Position numbers and translations under genes: made by a program. The notes under the pieces are model-generated. The model worked only from the letters and a program-made list of their open reading frames with translations. It had not been told where the DNA came from and made no database searches. From positions 8,463,894 through 8,527,893 of the forward strand of contig CM039133.1 of the NCBI GenBank assembly GCA_022036555.1: a DNA stretch of 64,000 nt, read 5' to 3'. Position 1 is the first letter of the stretch. Each line of letters opens with the position of its first letter. Below, piece after piece: positions 1-10,600 of the stretch. The DNA is from Microstegium vimineum (lineage: Eukaryota; Streptophyta; Magnoliopsida; Poales; Poaceae).

Positions 1-1142
1 CAAAAAAGACAACATGGTCCCCTTGATAAAGGGCCCTTTATAAACAAAAGCAGGGGCCCTAACTTTTTGGTCCCAAACCCTGTATATAATTTTTAGCATT
101 TATGATGTTGGGTAAGGATGTAACATGTTTAAAGGTGAAGTGATCATGCATGGGCGTTTTCCTGTATCAAAAAAGGGTTCAAAAAAACAACCTTTTTTTC
201 CCTTTTACATAGTTGGGAAACAAAATTTCGTGCACCCACCATAGAAACCAATGAAATTTTTAAAAACTAAATGCAAAATCGACTAGGGAAACCCGGGGCA
301 TGTGTAGTTATCTGTTCTTTGGGGAAAAAACCCAAAAATTTTAAAACTATTTAAATTGAGCTCACTTTTATAAATAGGCCCAAAAACCCCAAAAATTAAT
401 GTTGCGCCCCTAATATTGATAGCATTTAAAAAACACACCAAGCGAAACCCACTAGCAACGCCAGGCATCAATGGCTTTTCCAAGATAATTTTTCCCCCTT
501 GCGCCCTTGCTCTTTCAGGGCTGCTAAAACGCGGTCATTATTCCGCAATGCTCACTTTCCCAAAGCTATTGTTCCACCGGGTTTCCCCCCACAAAATTAC
601 GACTATGGGGTTTGAACACCCACTGGCAGGCCACCGGCCCACAGCCGGTGCTCGTGTCGAACCCCTTGGGAGATGGGGTTTAATTTAACACATCTTTTAA
701 AATTGTGACAAAGTTTTCTTTTCCTTTTCCAAGGAACAGATAAGAAACAAAGCACCAAAATCATTATATGACAATTTTTCTATCATGACACCAAACCCTT
801 GATATAGGGGTTGGGTTTTTTATTTTTTGGGGTTTAAAGATTTTACTTTAAGTAACTCCTCCAAGATCAAAACAAACCTCCCCCATTGTAAAAAACCTTC
901 AGCAATCCCCATCAAACGGGGTTTGCAAATTTCATAATCCTCTGGAAACACCTTAAAATATAAAAACAAGTCCTTAGATGGGGTGGCAGAACATAATAGC
1001 TAAGTAACAAAATCCTTCTCATATTCTCACATCTAGACTATTATTCAGTCCGGTGCCAAAAAGTTGTACACCTTGAACCACTCTATTTTGTTTCCTCCTT
1101 TACTAACAACAAACTAGATATTGTGTGATAACTAAGGGAACA
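1..1142. other. Intergenic DNA, no gene recognised
   Basis: No credible coding region is visible. The first 900 bases have many short homopolymer runs (aaaa, cccc, tttt) like the poor-quality block at 7.68-14.56 kb, so the base calls may be unreliable. A perfect 7-bp inverted repeat (CACCGGC, loop CCACA, GCCGGTG) lies at 632-650. The last bases adjoin the left end of the CACTA element. Confidence 0.5.
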
Positions 1143-2784
1143 CACTAGTAAAAAAATGATTTCTCTGAACGCCATGGTTTTATTTCCACTGGGTTTCGTT
1201 TAAACTGCGTCAGTAGAAATAAAACCGCCACTAGAAGTCCGATTTGTACAGGCGGTTTATTAAAAAAAACCGCCACTAGAAATCGACTTCTACAGGCGGT
1301 TCTTAAAAAAATCCACCACAAAAACTTTTAAAAGATTTGTACACTGATTTTTTTTTATTTTTGTAAACGACTTCGGATGGAAAAACGTCCTACATGAAAG
1401 TTTAGATCTCGAAAAGTTGAAAATTTTGTAGTTGATAAAATTTTTTTATTTGAAATTATCTTGTCATCGAAATCTACGTTTGAATTATCAAATTTGAAAT
1501 TCATAATTTTGTAAATGAATCTCGAATGAAAAAACTTCCAAAATGAAAGTTGTAGATCCGCAAAGTTATGAAACTTTGGAGTTTTTATAACTTTACATTT
1601 GAAATCATCTTATCATCGAAAACTACGTTTGGACTTATCAAATTTGAATTCAAATTTTGTAAAAGACCCCCGGATGGAAAACTACTCTAAAATTTGTAGA
1701 TCTCGAAAATTATGAAACTTTGTAGTTTACAACTTTTCATTTAAAATCACCTTGTTATCGAAAACAACGTTCGAATTTGTCAAATTTGATATTCAAATTT
1801 TTTTAAACGACCTCGGATGGAAAAACTTCCTAAAATGAAAGTTGTAGATCTCGAAAAGTTATGAAATTTTGTACTTGTTAACTTTTTCATTTGAAATCAA
1901 TCTTTTCATAGAAATCTAGGTTTGAATTTATCAAATTTGAAATTCATATTTAATAAACAACCTCGGGTGGAAAAACTTCCTACATGAATGTTGTAGATCT
2001 CGCAAAGTTATGAAACTTTGTAGTTGGTAAAATTTTTCATTTAAAATCATCTTGTCATACGAAAACATGTTTAAACTTATCAAATTTGAAATTCAAATTT
2101 TGTAAACGACCTTTGGGTGGAGAAACTGCCTTCATAAAATTTGAGATCTCGAAAAAATTATGAAACTTTATAGTTTACAACTTTTTCATTTAAAATCACC
2201 TTGTCATTGAAAACTAACGTTCGAATTTGTCAAATTTGAAATTCAAATTTTTGTAAACGACCTCGAATGGGAAAAACTTGCTAAATAAAAGTTGTAGATC
2301 TCGAAAATTATGAAACTTTGTAGATTACAACTTTTTCATTTGAATTCGTTTAGTGGCTCAAACAATCAATTTACACTCGTTTAGTATAGAATTGGCGAAC
2401 TAAAACCGAGTCTAGACACAAGTGAGTCATGGGGGGAGTGGTAGAGGAGGTATCACAAGTGCAAATGCGAGGCTGAGGTTTTCGGGTTCGAAACACCATG
2501 AGAGTGCAGTTGTGAAAAAATCCGTGACTTGCGACCTGGCAAGGAGATGGGCGGCAATTACTATTTTGCTTGTCCCACAATTTATTTATTTTTCTATTTT
2601 TAAAAACCCGATTTGTCGGATTTTTAGAAAATCATTTCTACAAACTGCCACTAGAAATAAGATTTCTACAGGTGTAAAAACCCGATTTGCACTAGCGAAT
2701 CTCAGTAAACTGCCCACTGGCGGAACTAAAAACACGAGTACAAATACTCTACAACCGCCACTATAGAGTTTTTTTGTACTAGTG
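1143..2784. mobile_element. CACTA (CMC/En-Spm) transposon, non-autonomous
   Basis: The left end reads CACTAGTAAAAAAA and the right end, read on the minus strand, CACTAGTACAAAAAAA, so the inverted termini match the CACTA consensus. The trinucleotide ACA lies directly outside both ends (1140-1142 and 2785-2787), the 3-bp duplication expected of this superfamily. Subterminal copies of CCGCCACTAGAA and CTACAGGCGGTT in both orientations near 1225-1310 and 2645-2760 are typical transposase-binding repeats. No transposase gene is present; the interior is mostly a 148-bp tandem array. At 1.64 kb it would need a helper element to move. Confidence 0.9.
1365..2345. repeat. Tandem array, ~148-bp unit, about 7 copies
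   Basis: Repeat starts can be marked by the phrase AAACGACCTCGGATGG and its variants at 1365, 1513, 1661, 1805, 1955, 2104 and 2255, giving intervals of 148, 148, 144, 150, 149 and 151 bases. Each unit also contains GTTGTAGATCTCGAAAA and TATCAAATTTGAAATTCA. The units are AT-rich and moderately diverged. The array fills the middle of the CACTA element. Confidence 0.85.
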
Positions 2785-2924
2785 ACACGAGCACATTTCG
2801 TTAGTAAATTTTATTAGAAACATCAGCCACGCTCATCAGGGCATTTGACCCTGTCTTCATTGCCAAATATTCTTCTATACAATAGAATTCTAGAGTTGTG
2901 AAGACACAGAGTTTCAGCTTAAAA

Positions 2925-3720
2925 AGCATCTCCAACAGTTTGGTAATGGTTTGTTAGAGCATCTCCCAAAGGTTTTTTGCAAATGACCTTTGGATTCTTT
3001 TTTTTGCAAAAAAATCTAAAAAACTCATATCCAACGGTTTCACAAATAGGCTTTGCATTTTTGTTAAATTGGCAATTTACTGGGGAAAGGGTTGGCATAT
3101 ATGCCTAGCGGATCGCGCTTGGCATTTTTTCGCGCTCGACCAATTTGGTAATCGCCGCAACAATTTCCACAATTTGGTAATTGTTAAGTCAATTTGTTAA
3201 TTGCGAAGGGGTTTTTTAGTTTCCATCCCAAAATCCAAATCCAAAATGCCAACTATTTTGGATTCCAAAATCCAAAATGCAAAAAATTTCAGAGGGTGTT
3301 TATTTCAAACCCAAAATTTGGCTTATTTTGGATTCCAATGATGGGATTGTGAGGGGGGCACACAAACCAATGTAAATTTTGGTTATTTTGGCCTCTTGAG
3401 TCCAAAACCCAAAAAGGGAATGGACCACTTTTTACCAATATTTTGGTGGTGTTTAGTTCCATTTTGCAAAATGAAAAACCAAAACCCAAAAAATTTTGGA
3501 TTTCATGGGGATCTAAACATGCCCAAGTCATTTTGCCAAACCGTTGGAGATTGACTCTTTTTATCTTTGCTAATTTATTTGGGACTTGCAAACTCTCAAA
3601 TTTGCCAATTAAAAAATATGCAAAACTGTTGGAGATGCTCTTACTTGGTATATTATTTTAGCAACTTGCCAAAACACAACATTTGGCAAGTCATTTTTTA
3701 CCAAACTGTTGGAGATGCTC
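2925..3720. mobile_element. MITE, outer copy of a self-nested pair
   Basis: The sequence AGCATCTCCAACAGTTTGG starts at 2925, and its exact inverted copy ends at 3719, giving a 22-bp perfect terminal inverted repeat of the common grass GAGCATCTCCAACAG type. Only about 29 bp of the left arm and 77 bp of the right arm belong to this copy; the rest is the inner element. A target duplication for the outer copy is not clear. Assignment to PIF/Harbinger rests on the inner copy's TTA duplication. Confidence 0.6.
2957..3640. mobile_element. MITE, inner copy, TTA target duplication
   Basis: Begins GAGCATCTCCCAAAGG and ends AACTGTTGGAGATGCTC, with TTA immediately outside each end (2954-2956 and 3641-3643), as in Tourist/PIF-Harbinger MITEs. 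The interior is AT-rich with many CAAAAT/ATTTTG words. Phrases such as GGTGTTTAGTTCC (about 3446) and GGATCTAAACATGCCC (about 3508) suggest that still another Tourist-like piece lies inside. No coding capacity. Confidence 0.7.
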
Positions 3721-4524
3721 ACAGTCAACTTGTTCGGCGACATTCAAAATACGAGTAGTTGTGATAACTCGATATCCAAAAATATTATCGGGCATAGCAC
3801 ATCTTATCATTTTCCAAACTGAGATATCCCAGATTCATCAAAATAATGAAGTATCTGTTTATATGGCAACATAAAACTCATGTTATTAAAATTTTTGATT
3901 ATGCTCAAAATACACTGCTTTGATTAAGCACCAACTTCATTCACTACATCAATGATAAAAAAAAAGAGAAAATAGTGGTTGTTGCTAATGGGAAATGTAG
4001 AAAAATTTCTTAATTCCTTTTTAGATTTATTTACTGCCAACTTAGTCCTCTGCATATGTAGTTAAGGAACAGTAGTGTGCAATGGAGATTGGAAATTAAT
4101 GTCATGAAAAACAAAAAAATTAGCTCCGTAACTTTGAAACATCATTCCCTTCCGCAAAATACCATCGAAATGTTTTGGTTCATTATTATTCAACTGAAAT
4201 TTCCCTCGGTCCATTATATGGAAAAAGAGTCCAATTTCATTTTTTTTTGCAATTTTTATGACTAAGTTTTAGTGCGAGATGCCCACTTTTTTTTTTTTTT
4301 GGTCTGAACACTAAACAAGCACAGAGTTAAAATTTGCAAAAAAATGGAGATATTTTCAAAAAAAAAATGACTTAATTAGTAGAAAAGTAGGTTATCTCAT
4401 CTAGCTTTTTCAATGTTTCCTACAAATAGAAAGGAAGGAAATGCCAATGCCACCCTAGAGAAGCATACCTATTTTCCTAGCATCAAAAGTTGTAAATTTC
4501 TTATCCCTACCATGTGGGGAAAAT
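3721..4524. other. Intergenic DNA, nothing recognised
   Basis: AT-rich sequence without a credible coding region. Short open frames near 3570-3870 and 4077-4265 have no recognisable motif and low-complexity composition. Confidence 0.5.
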
Positions 4525-4630
4525 GCAAATGGGCTAGCCCGCGAACCCACATGTAGGCTTAATTTTTGGGGGTTAAAAGCGGCAACCCACAAAATTAAGC
4601 CTATATGCGGGTTATGCGGCTGCCGTTTGC
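4525..4630. repeat. 106-bp imperfect palindrome (hairpin)
   Basis: The left arm, from GCAAATGGGC at 4525, is matched by the complement of the right arm, which ends GCCGTTTGC at 4630. The best part is the inner stem: AGGCTTAATTTTTGGGGGTT pairs with AACCCACAAAATTAAGCCT around the loop AAAAGCGGC. The outer arms pair with several mismatches. It may be a foldback MITE or a relic small-RNA hairpin; neither is shown. Confidence 0.65.
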
Positions 4631-4729
4631 ATCCTTACTACCAGTCTATCGAGCCATACAGTAACGTATCATCCCTCAAACAAGCTTGAGCTTGGATGAG
4701 GATATTACGGCAGAACTTTGGGTGGGGGT

Positions 4730-5946
4730 TGTTGACACCTTTTTTTCGGCATGTGTCAAATGAGCAAGACTTGCATTGGTCGGTAGCCGTTTTCTATCGG
4801 CCATCAGAAGGTCATCGGTTGAGATTTACCGATAGAGTGAATGCTACAATGAGATAAGTTTGTTGCCGATGGAAACTGAACGATTTTGGCCGATAAGTTT
4901 GGTTGGTAACAGCAGTTCAGGAGTGAAGAGTTACCGATTGAAGAATATTGCCAATGAAGATGGAAAGCTGCCAATGAATGATGATTGCCTATGGAAGTGG
5001 ATGAAGGGGATGGTGTCAGCAGAGAGCTGCCGGATGGCGATAGAAGAAGGTTGCAGATTATCAAAAGGGTTTGATTTCTGATCTAGCCGTTTCTATCGGC
5101 ATGGGAAAGGGTCATCGGTCAAAGTTGCCGATGAGAGAAAAAACCGGGGCGCTAATGATGAAGCATGCGGGGATGTTGCCGATGAGGGATGACATGCCTA
5201 ACGTGAGCATACAGTTGCCGATGGCGTTTAAAAGGAAGTTGCGGATCGGAAGGAAATGTCGATGAAAATTTTTCATCGGGGAGAAAACATAAGGAAAAAC
5301 CGGTGATCTTATACCAGTATTGTTAAAAGACGTTTGAGTCCGATTCTTGCACAGTCGCTTGTTTCCTTTTAAAAATAGAGGTGTTTGTTTAGGAAAATAG
5401 TATTGTTATTTGGGTCCGACTCCTGCGCAGTCAGTTAATTTCCTTTAAAATAGGGGTTTGTTGTGTTTAGGAAAGGTACGAGTCGTGTCTGTCTACAACT
5501 CCTATTGCCGGAGTAAAAATATGTACCAAGGGATCGTGAAAAAAACGACAATCATATATAAAAACAAATCTATTATTCTTATTTACTTTTCAGCAATCTA
5601 TTTTTATAGCATTAGATCTAGTTTAACCTACGAATTCTTAAAATCTCGACGGGCTGCATCTCTTCGATCTCCGTCAACCCTTGCAAGTTCCGCGTTTAAG
5701 CAACCTGAGCCTTGACGTCCGGGCGCATCGCTGTCGTCCCCCGTTCAGCCCCCTCTAGTTATCCTGATCAAGTGTTTTAAGCCTTGACATCCCGGGGGCA
5801 TCGCCCTTGTCCCCGTTTAGAATCTTGTTCTAGTTTCCGTCATTGTCCGATTAACTGTCAAATCGACTGGCACCCACCTTTGGAAATCGAATTCGGTTAA
5901 AAGCCCGAGGTGTTTCCGCAAAATCCTGACGCTTTTTGTGTCAACA
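4730..5946 (+). mobile_element. Orphan Gypsy (Tat-type) LTR
   Basis: Starts TGTTGACACC and ends GTGTCAACA. Its 3' half (about 5630-5946) matches, with scattered differences, the LTR of the minus-strand Gypsy element at 51089-55759: both have the phrase CGACGGGCTGCATCTC, two copies of a TTGACgTCCGGGCGCATCG-type segment, and the tail CCTGACGCTTTTTGTGTC. Length is 1.22 kb. No primer-binding site follows it and no convincing 5-bp duplication flanks it (GGGGT against AGGTG), so it may be a solo LTR with mutated flanks or the end of a truncated element. A weak purine tract (GGGTGGGGG) precedes it. Confidence 0.8.
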
Positions 5947-6420
5947 AGGTGCAGGACCTTTTTGGGCACAGAAAGAAATTGCTGCCACATATATCTTGTG
6001 TGCACAGGAAGATTTGGGGCTGCCACAGTCAAGAGATCACCATGGTTACTGTTATAAAGCCGATAAGCATGCTCAACAGCAATACCCGTCCCCCTCCCTT
6101 TCCCTTTCCCACAACTTCTGTAATTCTTATACACCAGCCACTGTATAATAGGTTATAACAAGAGGACCAAAAAGGTGGAGAAAGAGAGCGGAAGAGATGT
6201 AAGAACAAGGGGTCAAAGTTGATGGCACAATGCACTCCAAGTGACGAAGTGCCAATAAATGAACAGCAGAAACCTGAGTGGTATTAAAATGAACCAGAAA
6301 CCAGAACTGTTGAGTTATTTTCAGCTCAGTTGTGATCTTCAATGCTACAACGCAGAAGTTTCGAAATAAAATTGAGACACATGTCTGTTTTAGTACATAT
6401 ATACTGTGTAGCCTACGTAC
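5947..6420 (-). other. Probable remnant of the NLR intron
   Basis: Lies between the orphan LTR and the splice-donor end of the NLR exon. Minus-strand open frames here have no recognisable NLR motif. Since an intact GTACGT donor sits at 6420, this is most simply read as what is left of the following intron, cut by the LTR. Confidence 0.35.
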
Positions 6421-7192
6421 CTCTTGCTCTCAAGGAACTCGCTGATCTCGTCAATTACATTGATCCTTGAATTATTTCTCATGGCAAGTTGATTGAATAA
6501 GTCCTCGATAATTTGTCCATTTCAGCATTCTGAGTCACCGAACAAAAGCAGAGCAATCAAACTGTGCCGGATCTTTGGTAAACCGCATTAGCAAGAGTTG
6601 TCTTTCCCAACCTCCAAATCCAACTATGCAAACTAATTTGTCTTGCGCCTGTATACTTCTTTCCTTTCCACCAGAATCCTGATCACCTCATCCCTAACCT
6701 CATCAATGCCAACAAGCTCTGCTGCATCTGTGCTGCACTGAGCCATATACAGGATCAACATTTATCTTCACAGGCCGAGGAACACCTATCAGATCTTGTA
6801 CCTCTCACGCCGATCGCACACCTCTTGATGTCTCTTATAACAGTAGCAATCTTACGGCGCAACCGAAAACCGTGTCAACAAATCGAGGCTCCTATCAATG
6901 TACTTCTTGAAGCCCTTGGCCTACTGCTCATTCCCCCACACCACAAAGTGTCGATGCGTCCTCAATGTCGTAGGACAGCTCTTGTACATCCCTGGCCCAG
7001 AATCCTGTCCTGCTTATCGAGCTCGTCTGCAGGCGCCTCCGAGAGCTTCTCGAGCGCAACTTTCATGCTCTCGAGCTCGGCCTGTAGGAACATGATCTCC
7101 CCCTTCACCCCCTTTTGCAGCTTGTACTCGCCGACGAGCAAATTGCCAAGCTTAGGGAGAAGGCTCGGCAGTGCACCCGTCACCACATCCAT
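6421..7192 (-). pseudogene. CC-NB NLR disease-resistance gene, first exon, decayed
   Basis: Minus-strand reading begins with a Met at 7192 and gives a typical Rx-type coiled-coil N-terminus (MDVVTGALPSLLPKLGNLL, then QKGVKGEIMFLQAELESMK). After about 65 residues the frame breaks near 7010; the next frame continues with WARDVQELSYDIED, the usual EDVID-region motif. Further frameshifts follow, but the P-loop (GFGG then GKTTLA, 6600-6640, with a base missing) and a RNBS-A-like segment are readable. The exon stops at AGCAAGAG|GTACGT (6421/6420), a good splice donor at a site where grass NLRs often have an intron before kinase-2. No kinase-2, GLPL or LRR follows. Intact relatives act as intracellular immune receptors; this copy cannot. 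Confidence 0.8.
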
Positions 7193-7570
7193 GGATCTGT
7201 TGCTGGGTGAGAGGGAAGGAATAATGATTGCAGTGTGTATGTGTGTGCGCAGTGGTTAGAGTGAGTGGAGTGCTCAATTGAACTGCGGTGCTCGAATCTA
7301 GGACTCGTCACCGAATCCAGCCGCCGGCCTCTTGTCGCCGGATCGAACCGACGCTGCGAGGGACTGAAAAATCCGCCGGCCCGTTGGATCCGGGTTGCTG
7401 CGCCGCCGTTGATTTGGAACAGACCCGTGACGTTGGCATCGGACGGGAATGACAAAAAACGAAGCTTAACATCTGTGTAAAGCATTACTGATATCATGAT
7501 TTTGGTTTTGGTTTCTGCCTTTCGATTGAGGTAAGAAAGGAGAAGAACAATTTTGTTTATGTAATAATGG
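7193..7570. other. Former 5' region of the minus-strand NLR
   Basis: GC-rich near the ATG and more ordinary towards 7500. Open frames on both strands lack motifs. The Copia element is inserted at 7571-7575, about 380 bases upstream of the NLR start, so this is likely leader and promoter DNA of the dead gene. Confidence 0.35.
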
Positions 7571-7575
7571 CTCTA

Positions 7576-7680
7576 TTCGAACACATGGTGGATAAGTACC
7601 CATGTATGTTCGTTTGTGATGAGTGATTGCCCAACACTTGAGCGTTTCAGTTTGAGCGCTTACACTAATCCCTTTTCGAA
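7576..7680 (+). mobile_element. Copia-1 5' LTR, first fragment
   Basis: From CGAACACATGGTGG to TTACACTAATCC the sequence matches the start of the 3' LTR at 25642 base for base, with a few changes (first bases TTCGAAC against TGCGAAC). Similarity fades after the CGAAA near 7680, where the G-poor block begins. Confidence 0.85.
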
Positions 7681-10600
7681 AAAAACAAAAAACAACTTAA
7701 GCCGGGAAACAACCCTTTTACCCCCACCCCGACCCCCCTTTAAAACCCAAAAAAGAATCAAACCAAAAAAAACCAAAAAACCTTAACAAATCACCCTTTC
7801 TTTTTAAGCCCCCAACCCCCCCCCAAAACCACAAAATCGCCCATTTAAACGCCTTTACATCCTCCCAAACCCCCACACTCTCCGGCCCCCAACTTTACGC
7901 CATTTCACCTCGACTCCCTTAAAAAACTCCCCCCCAACCCCCCATTTGATCCCCCGGGGAAAAATTCCCAACTTAAAAACCCATCACCCGAAATAAAAGG
8001 AGGGGGTTAAAAAATAAAATTCATTTTTTCCATGGAAAGGGACCAAAACGCCCCAATTTCCCCCCCAAAAAAACCCCCCCCTTTTTCCCCGGGGACAACC
8101 GCCTAATAAAAACCGCCCCCTGGGGGGGGGCCCCCAAAAAAAAAAAAAGGGCAACAAAAAAAAAAAAAAACTTAATTTTAAAAAACAATCCCTTTTTTTT
8201 TTTTTTTCCCCCATTGGGGAAGAAAGAAAGAACAATTTTTTTTTAAAAAATTTCTATTCAAAAATTTAAATTAAAAATTTTTTTAAAATACCCAACACTT
8301 AGCTTTCATTTACCCCCTAACCTTTCGAAACAAATTTCTTTCACCTTTTTTCCTATAAAACAAGGTTTTGGGGAATCAAACTCCCCAACACTTTTTACAC
8401 CACCACCACCCCCCACTTCCCTTCCCTTTTTACCACCACCATCCCCCCCACAAAAACCCTTTTACCCCCAATCTATCCCAACCCCTTTCCCAACCGACCC
8501 ACCCCCCACTCCAAGCTTTAAAACCCCTTTTTTTTTTTTAACCCACTCAACCTCCCCCTTCCCCTCCAAACCCCAACCACCCCCGGGCCCCCCCCCCACC
8601 AATACCGTTTTCCCCCCCCCCTTCTCTCGCCCAAAAAAGGGCCCCCCCCCTTTAACCCCACCCCCCACTACCCCCCTTTCCCCAACCCCCCATCCCCCTC
8701 CCCTCCCCAGATTCCCCCCTTTTCCCGTTTTAAATTAAACCCCCAAAATAAAACCCCCTCCACTACTAACCCAAACCCCTTTTTCCCCCCCCCCCCTTTC
8801 CCCCCCCAAACACCCATCCCCCCCCCCCACCCCACTTAAAAAAACCCCCCCCAAAAAAAAAAAATTTTTTCCAAAAAAAAAAAAAACAATTTCCCATGCA
8901 ATAAATTTTTAAAACCTTCATTTAACTCCTTTAAAAATTTCTTTTTTTAAATAAAAATTTCCAAAAATTTTAAAACCTTTCCAGGAAATTTTTAAAAAAA
9001 AAAAATAAAAAACCCCCCCCAAAAAACCATAAAAAACTTTTTTTTTTAAACCTTTTTTTCAAAAATTTTCTTTAAAAAATCCAAAATATCAAAAAATTTT
9101 TAAAATTTTAAAAATTTCTTTAATAACCCCTTTTCCAAAAAAAATTAATTTTTTTCACCCTTACAATTTAAAAAAAATTTCCCCCGGGGGGAAAATTTTT
9201 TACCAATTTTTACCAAATTTTAACCAAAAAAACAACCCGAAATTACACTAAAACATTCTTCAAAAAATTTTCCCTTTTTTAATTCCCTAAAAAAACCCCC
9301 CTTTCCCCAAAACCATTTAAAAATAAAATTTTTTACTCAATATTTACCCCTCCAAAAATTTAAAAAATTTTAAAATTTTTTAAACATACTTAAACAAAAC
9401 CCCAATACCCCTTTCAAAAACACTACCACTTCCACAAACACCCTTTTAAACAATATCCACCCAAACTTACCCAAACGCTTTTAACCCTTCCCCACAAAGG
9501 GCCCTCGCCGATTTGACAACCCTTCAGCACTAAAGGGGTACCCCCCCCCCAAAAACCAACCCCCCAAGACAGATATTTAAAATTAAAAAAACCCCCCCAT
9601 CACCTTTTTTTATTTTAAAACCCCTTTCCACAAAAAACCCAAAAATTGACAACCCTTTTTTAAAAAAAAACCCTCAACTCCACCCCCAAAACCACAAATT
9701 AAAACACCAACACAGCCGGAAAACCAAACTTTAAAAATTTATATTTTTTAAAACCCTTTTGGGAAAATTTTAAAAAAAAAATTTTTTTTTAAAAAACCCC
9801 CCAAAGAAAAAAAAAAAATTTTTTTTTTTTAAAACCCTTAAACTCCCATAAAATTGAAAATTTTTTAAAAATTTTAAAATTTTTTTTACCATTTTTTTCC
9901 TTTTCTATTTTAAAAAAAAAACCCAGGGGAACAAAAACATAATTTCCCAAACTTCTATTTTCCCAAAATTTTCCCAATACCACAAAGCTAATCCCCCAAC
10001 TTTAAAAAAATTTCAATAAAAACCTTTATTCCAAAAAACTTATTTCCCCCCCCCTTTAATTTAGATCCTTTTTTCCCAATTTTACAAATTTACAAACTTA
10101 TTCGAAAAAAAACCTATCAACTTTTAGGATCCCCTTTTTTTTAAAATTTTTCCCACTTCTCTTTTTTTCAAAACAATCTTCTACTTTATTTTTTAAAAAA
10201 AAAAATTTTCTAAATTAAAAAAAATTCAAAAAAAAAAAATCCCCCCAACCACCACACCCATTCACCCCAACCCCACCTTTCCCCCCCCTATTTTCCCCCC
10301 CAAAAAACCCCAAAAAAACCCCTTTTAACTCAACAGGAAAGGGCAAGTTTCCCCCCCGCCCCCCCCCCCAAAACCCCCCCAAACTCCAAAAACCCCTTCC
10401 TCCCAGCCTAACACCCTCCAAAAAAAAAACCCCCCCCCTCCCCCCCCTTTCCCCCCCCCCCCAACCTCTCTCCCCCCCAAATAACCCAACCCGGGGAGTA
10501 AACAATCCCTCCCCACCACTCCCCCCCAATTTTTCCCCTTAACCCAAAATTCCAAAAGGGATTTCCCGACCCTCACCCTACAACCAACCACCCCCCTTCA

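Noticed and set aside
2411..2520. tRNA gene
   Set aside because: A B-box-like word is present, but no cloverleaf with acceptor pairing could be built by eye; kept only as a finding.
4730..5946. Full Gypsy element starting here
   Set aside because: No PBS or gag follows the LTR end at 5946; NLR-related DNA follows instead.
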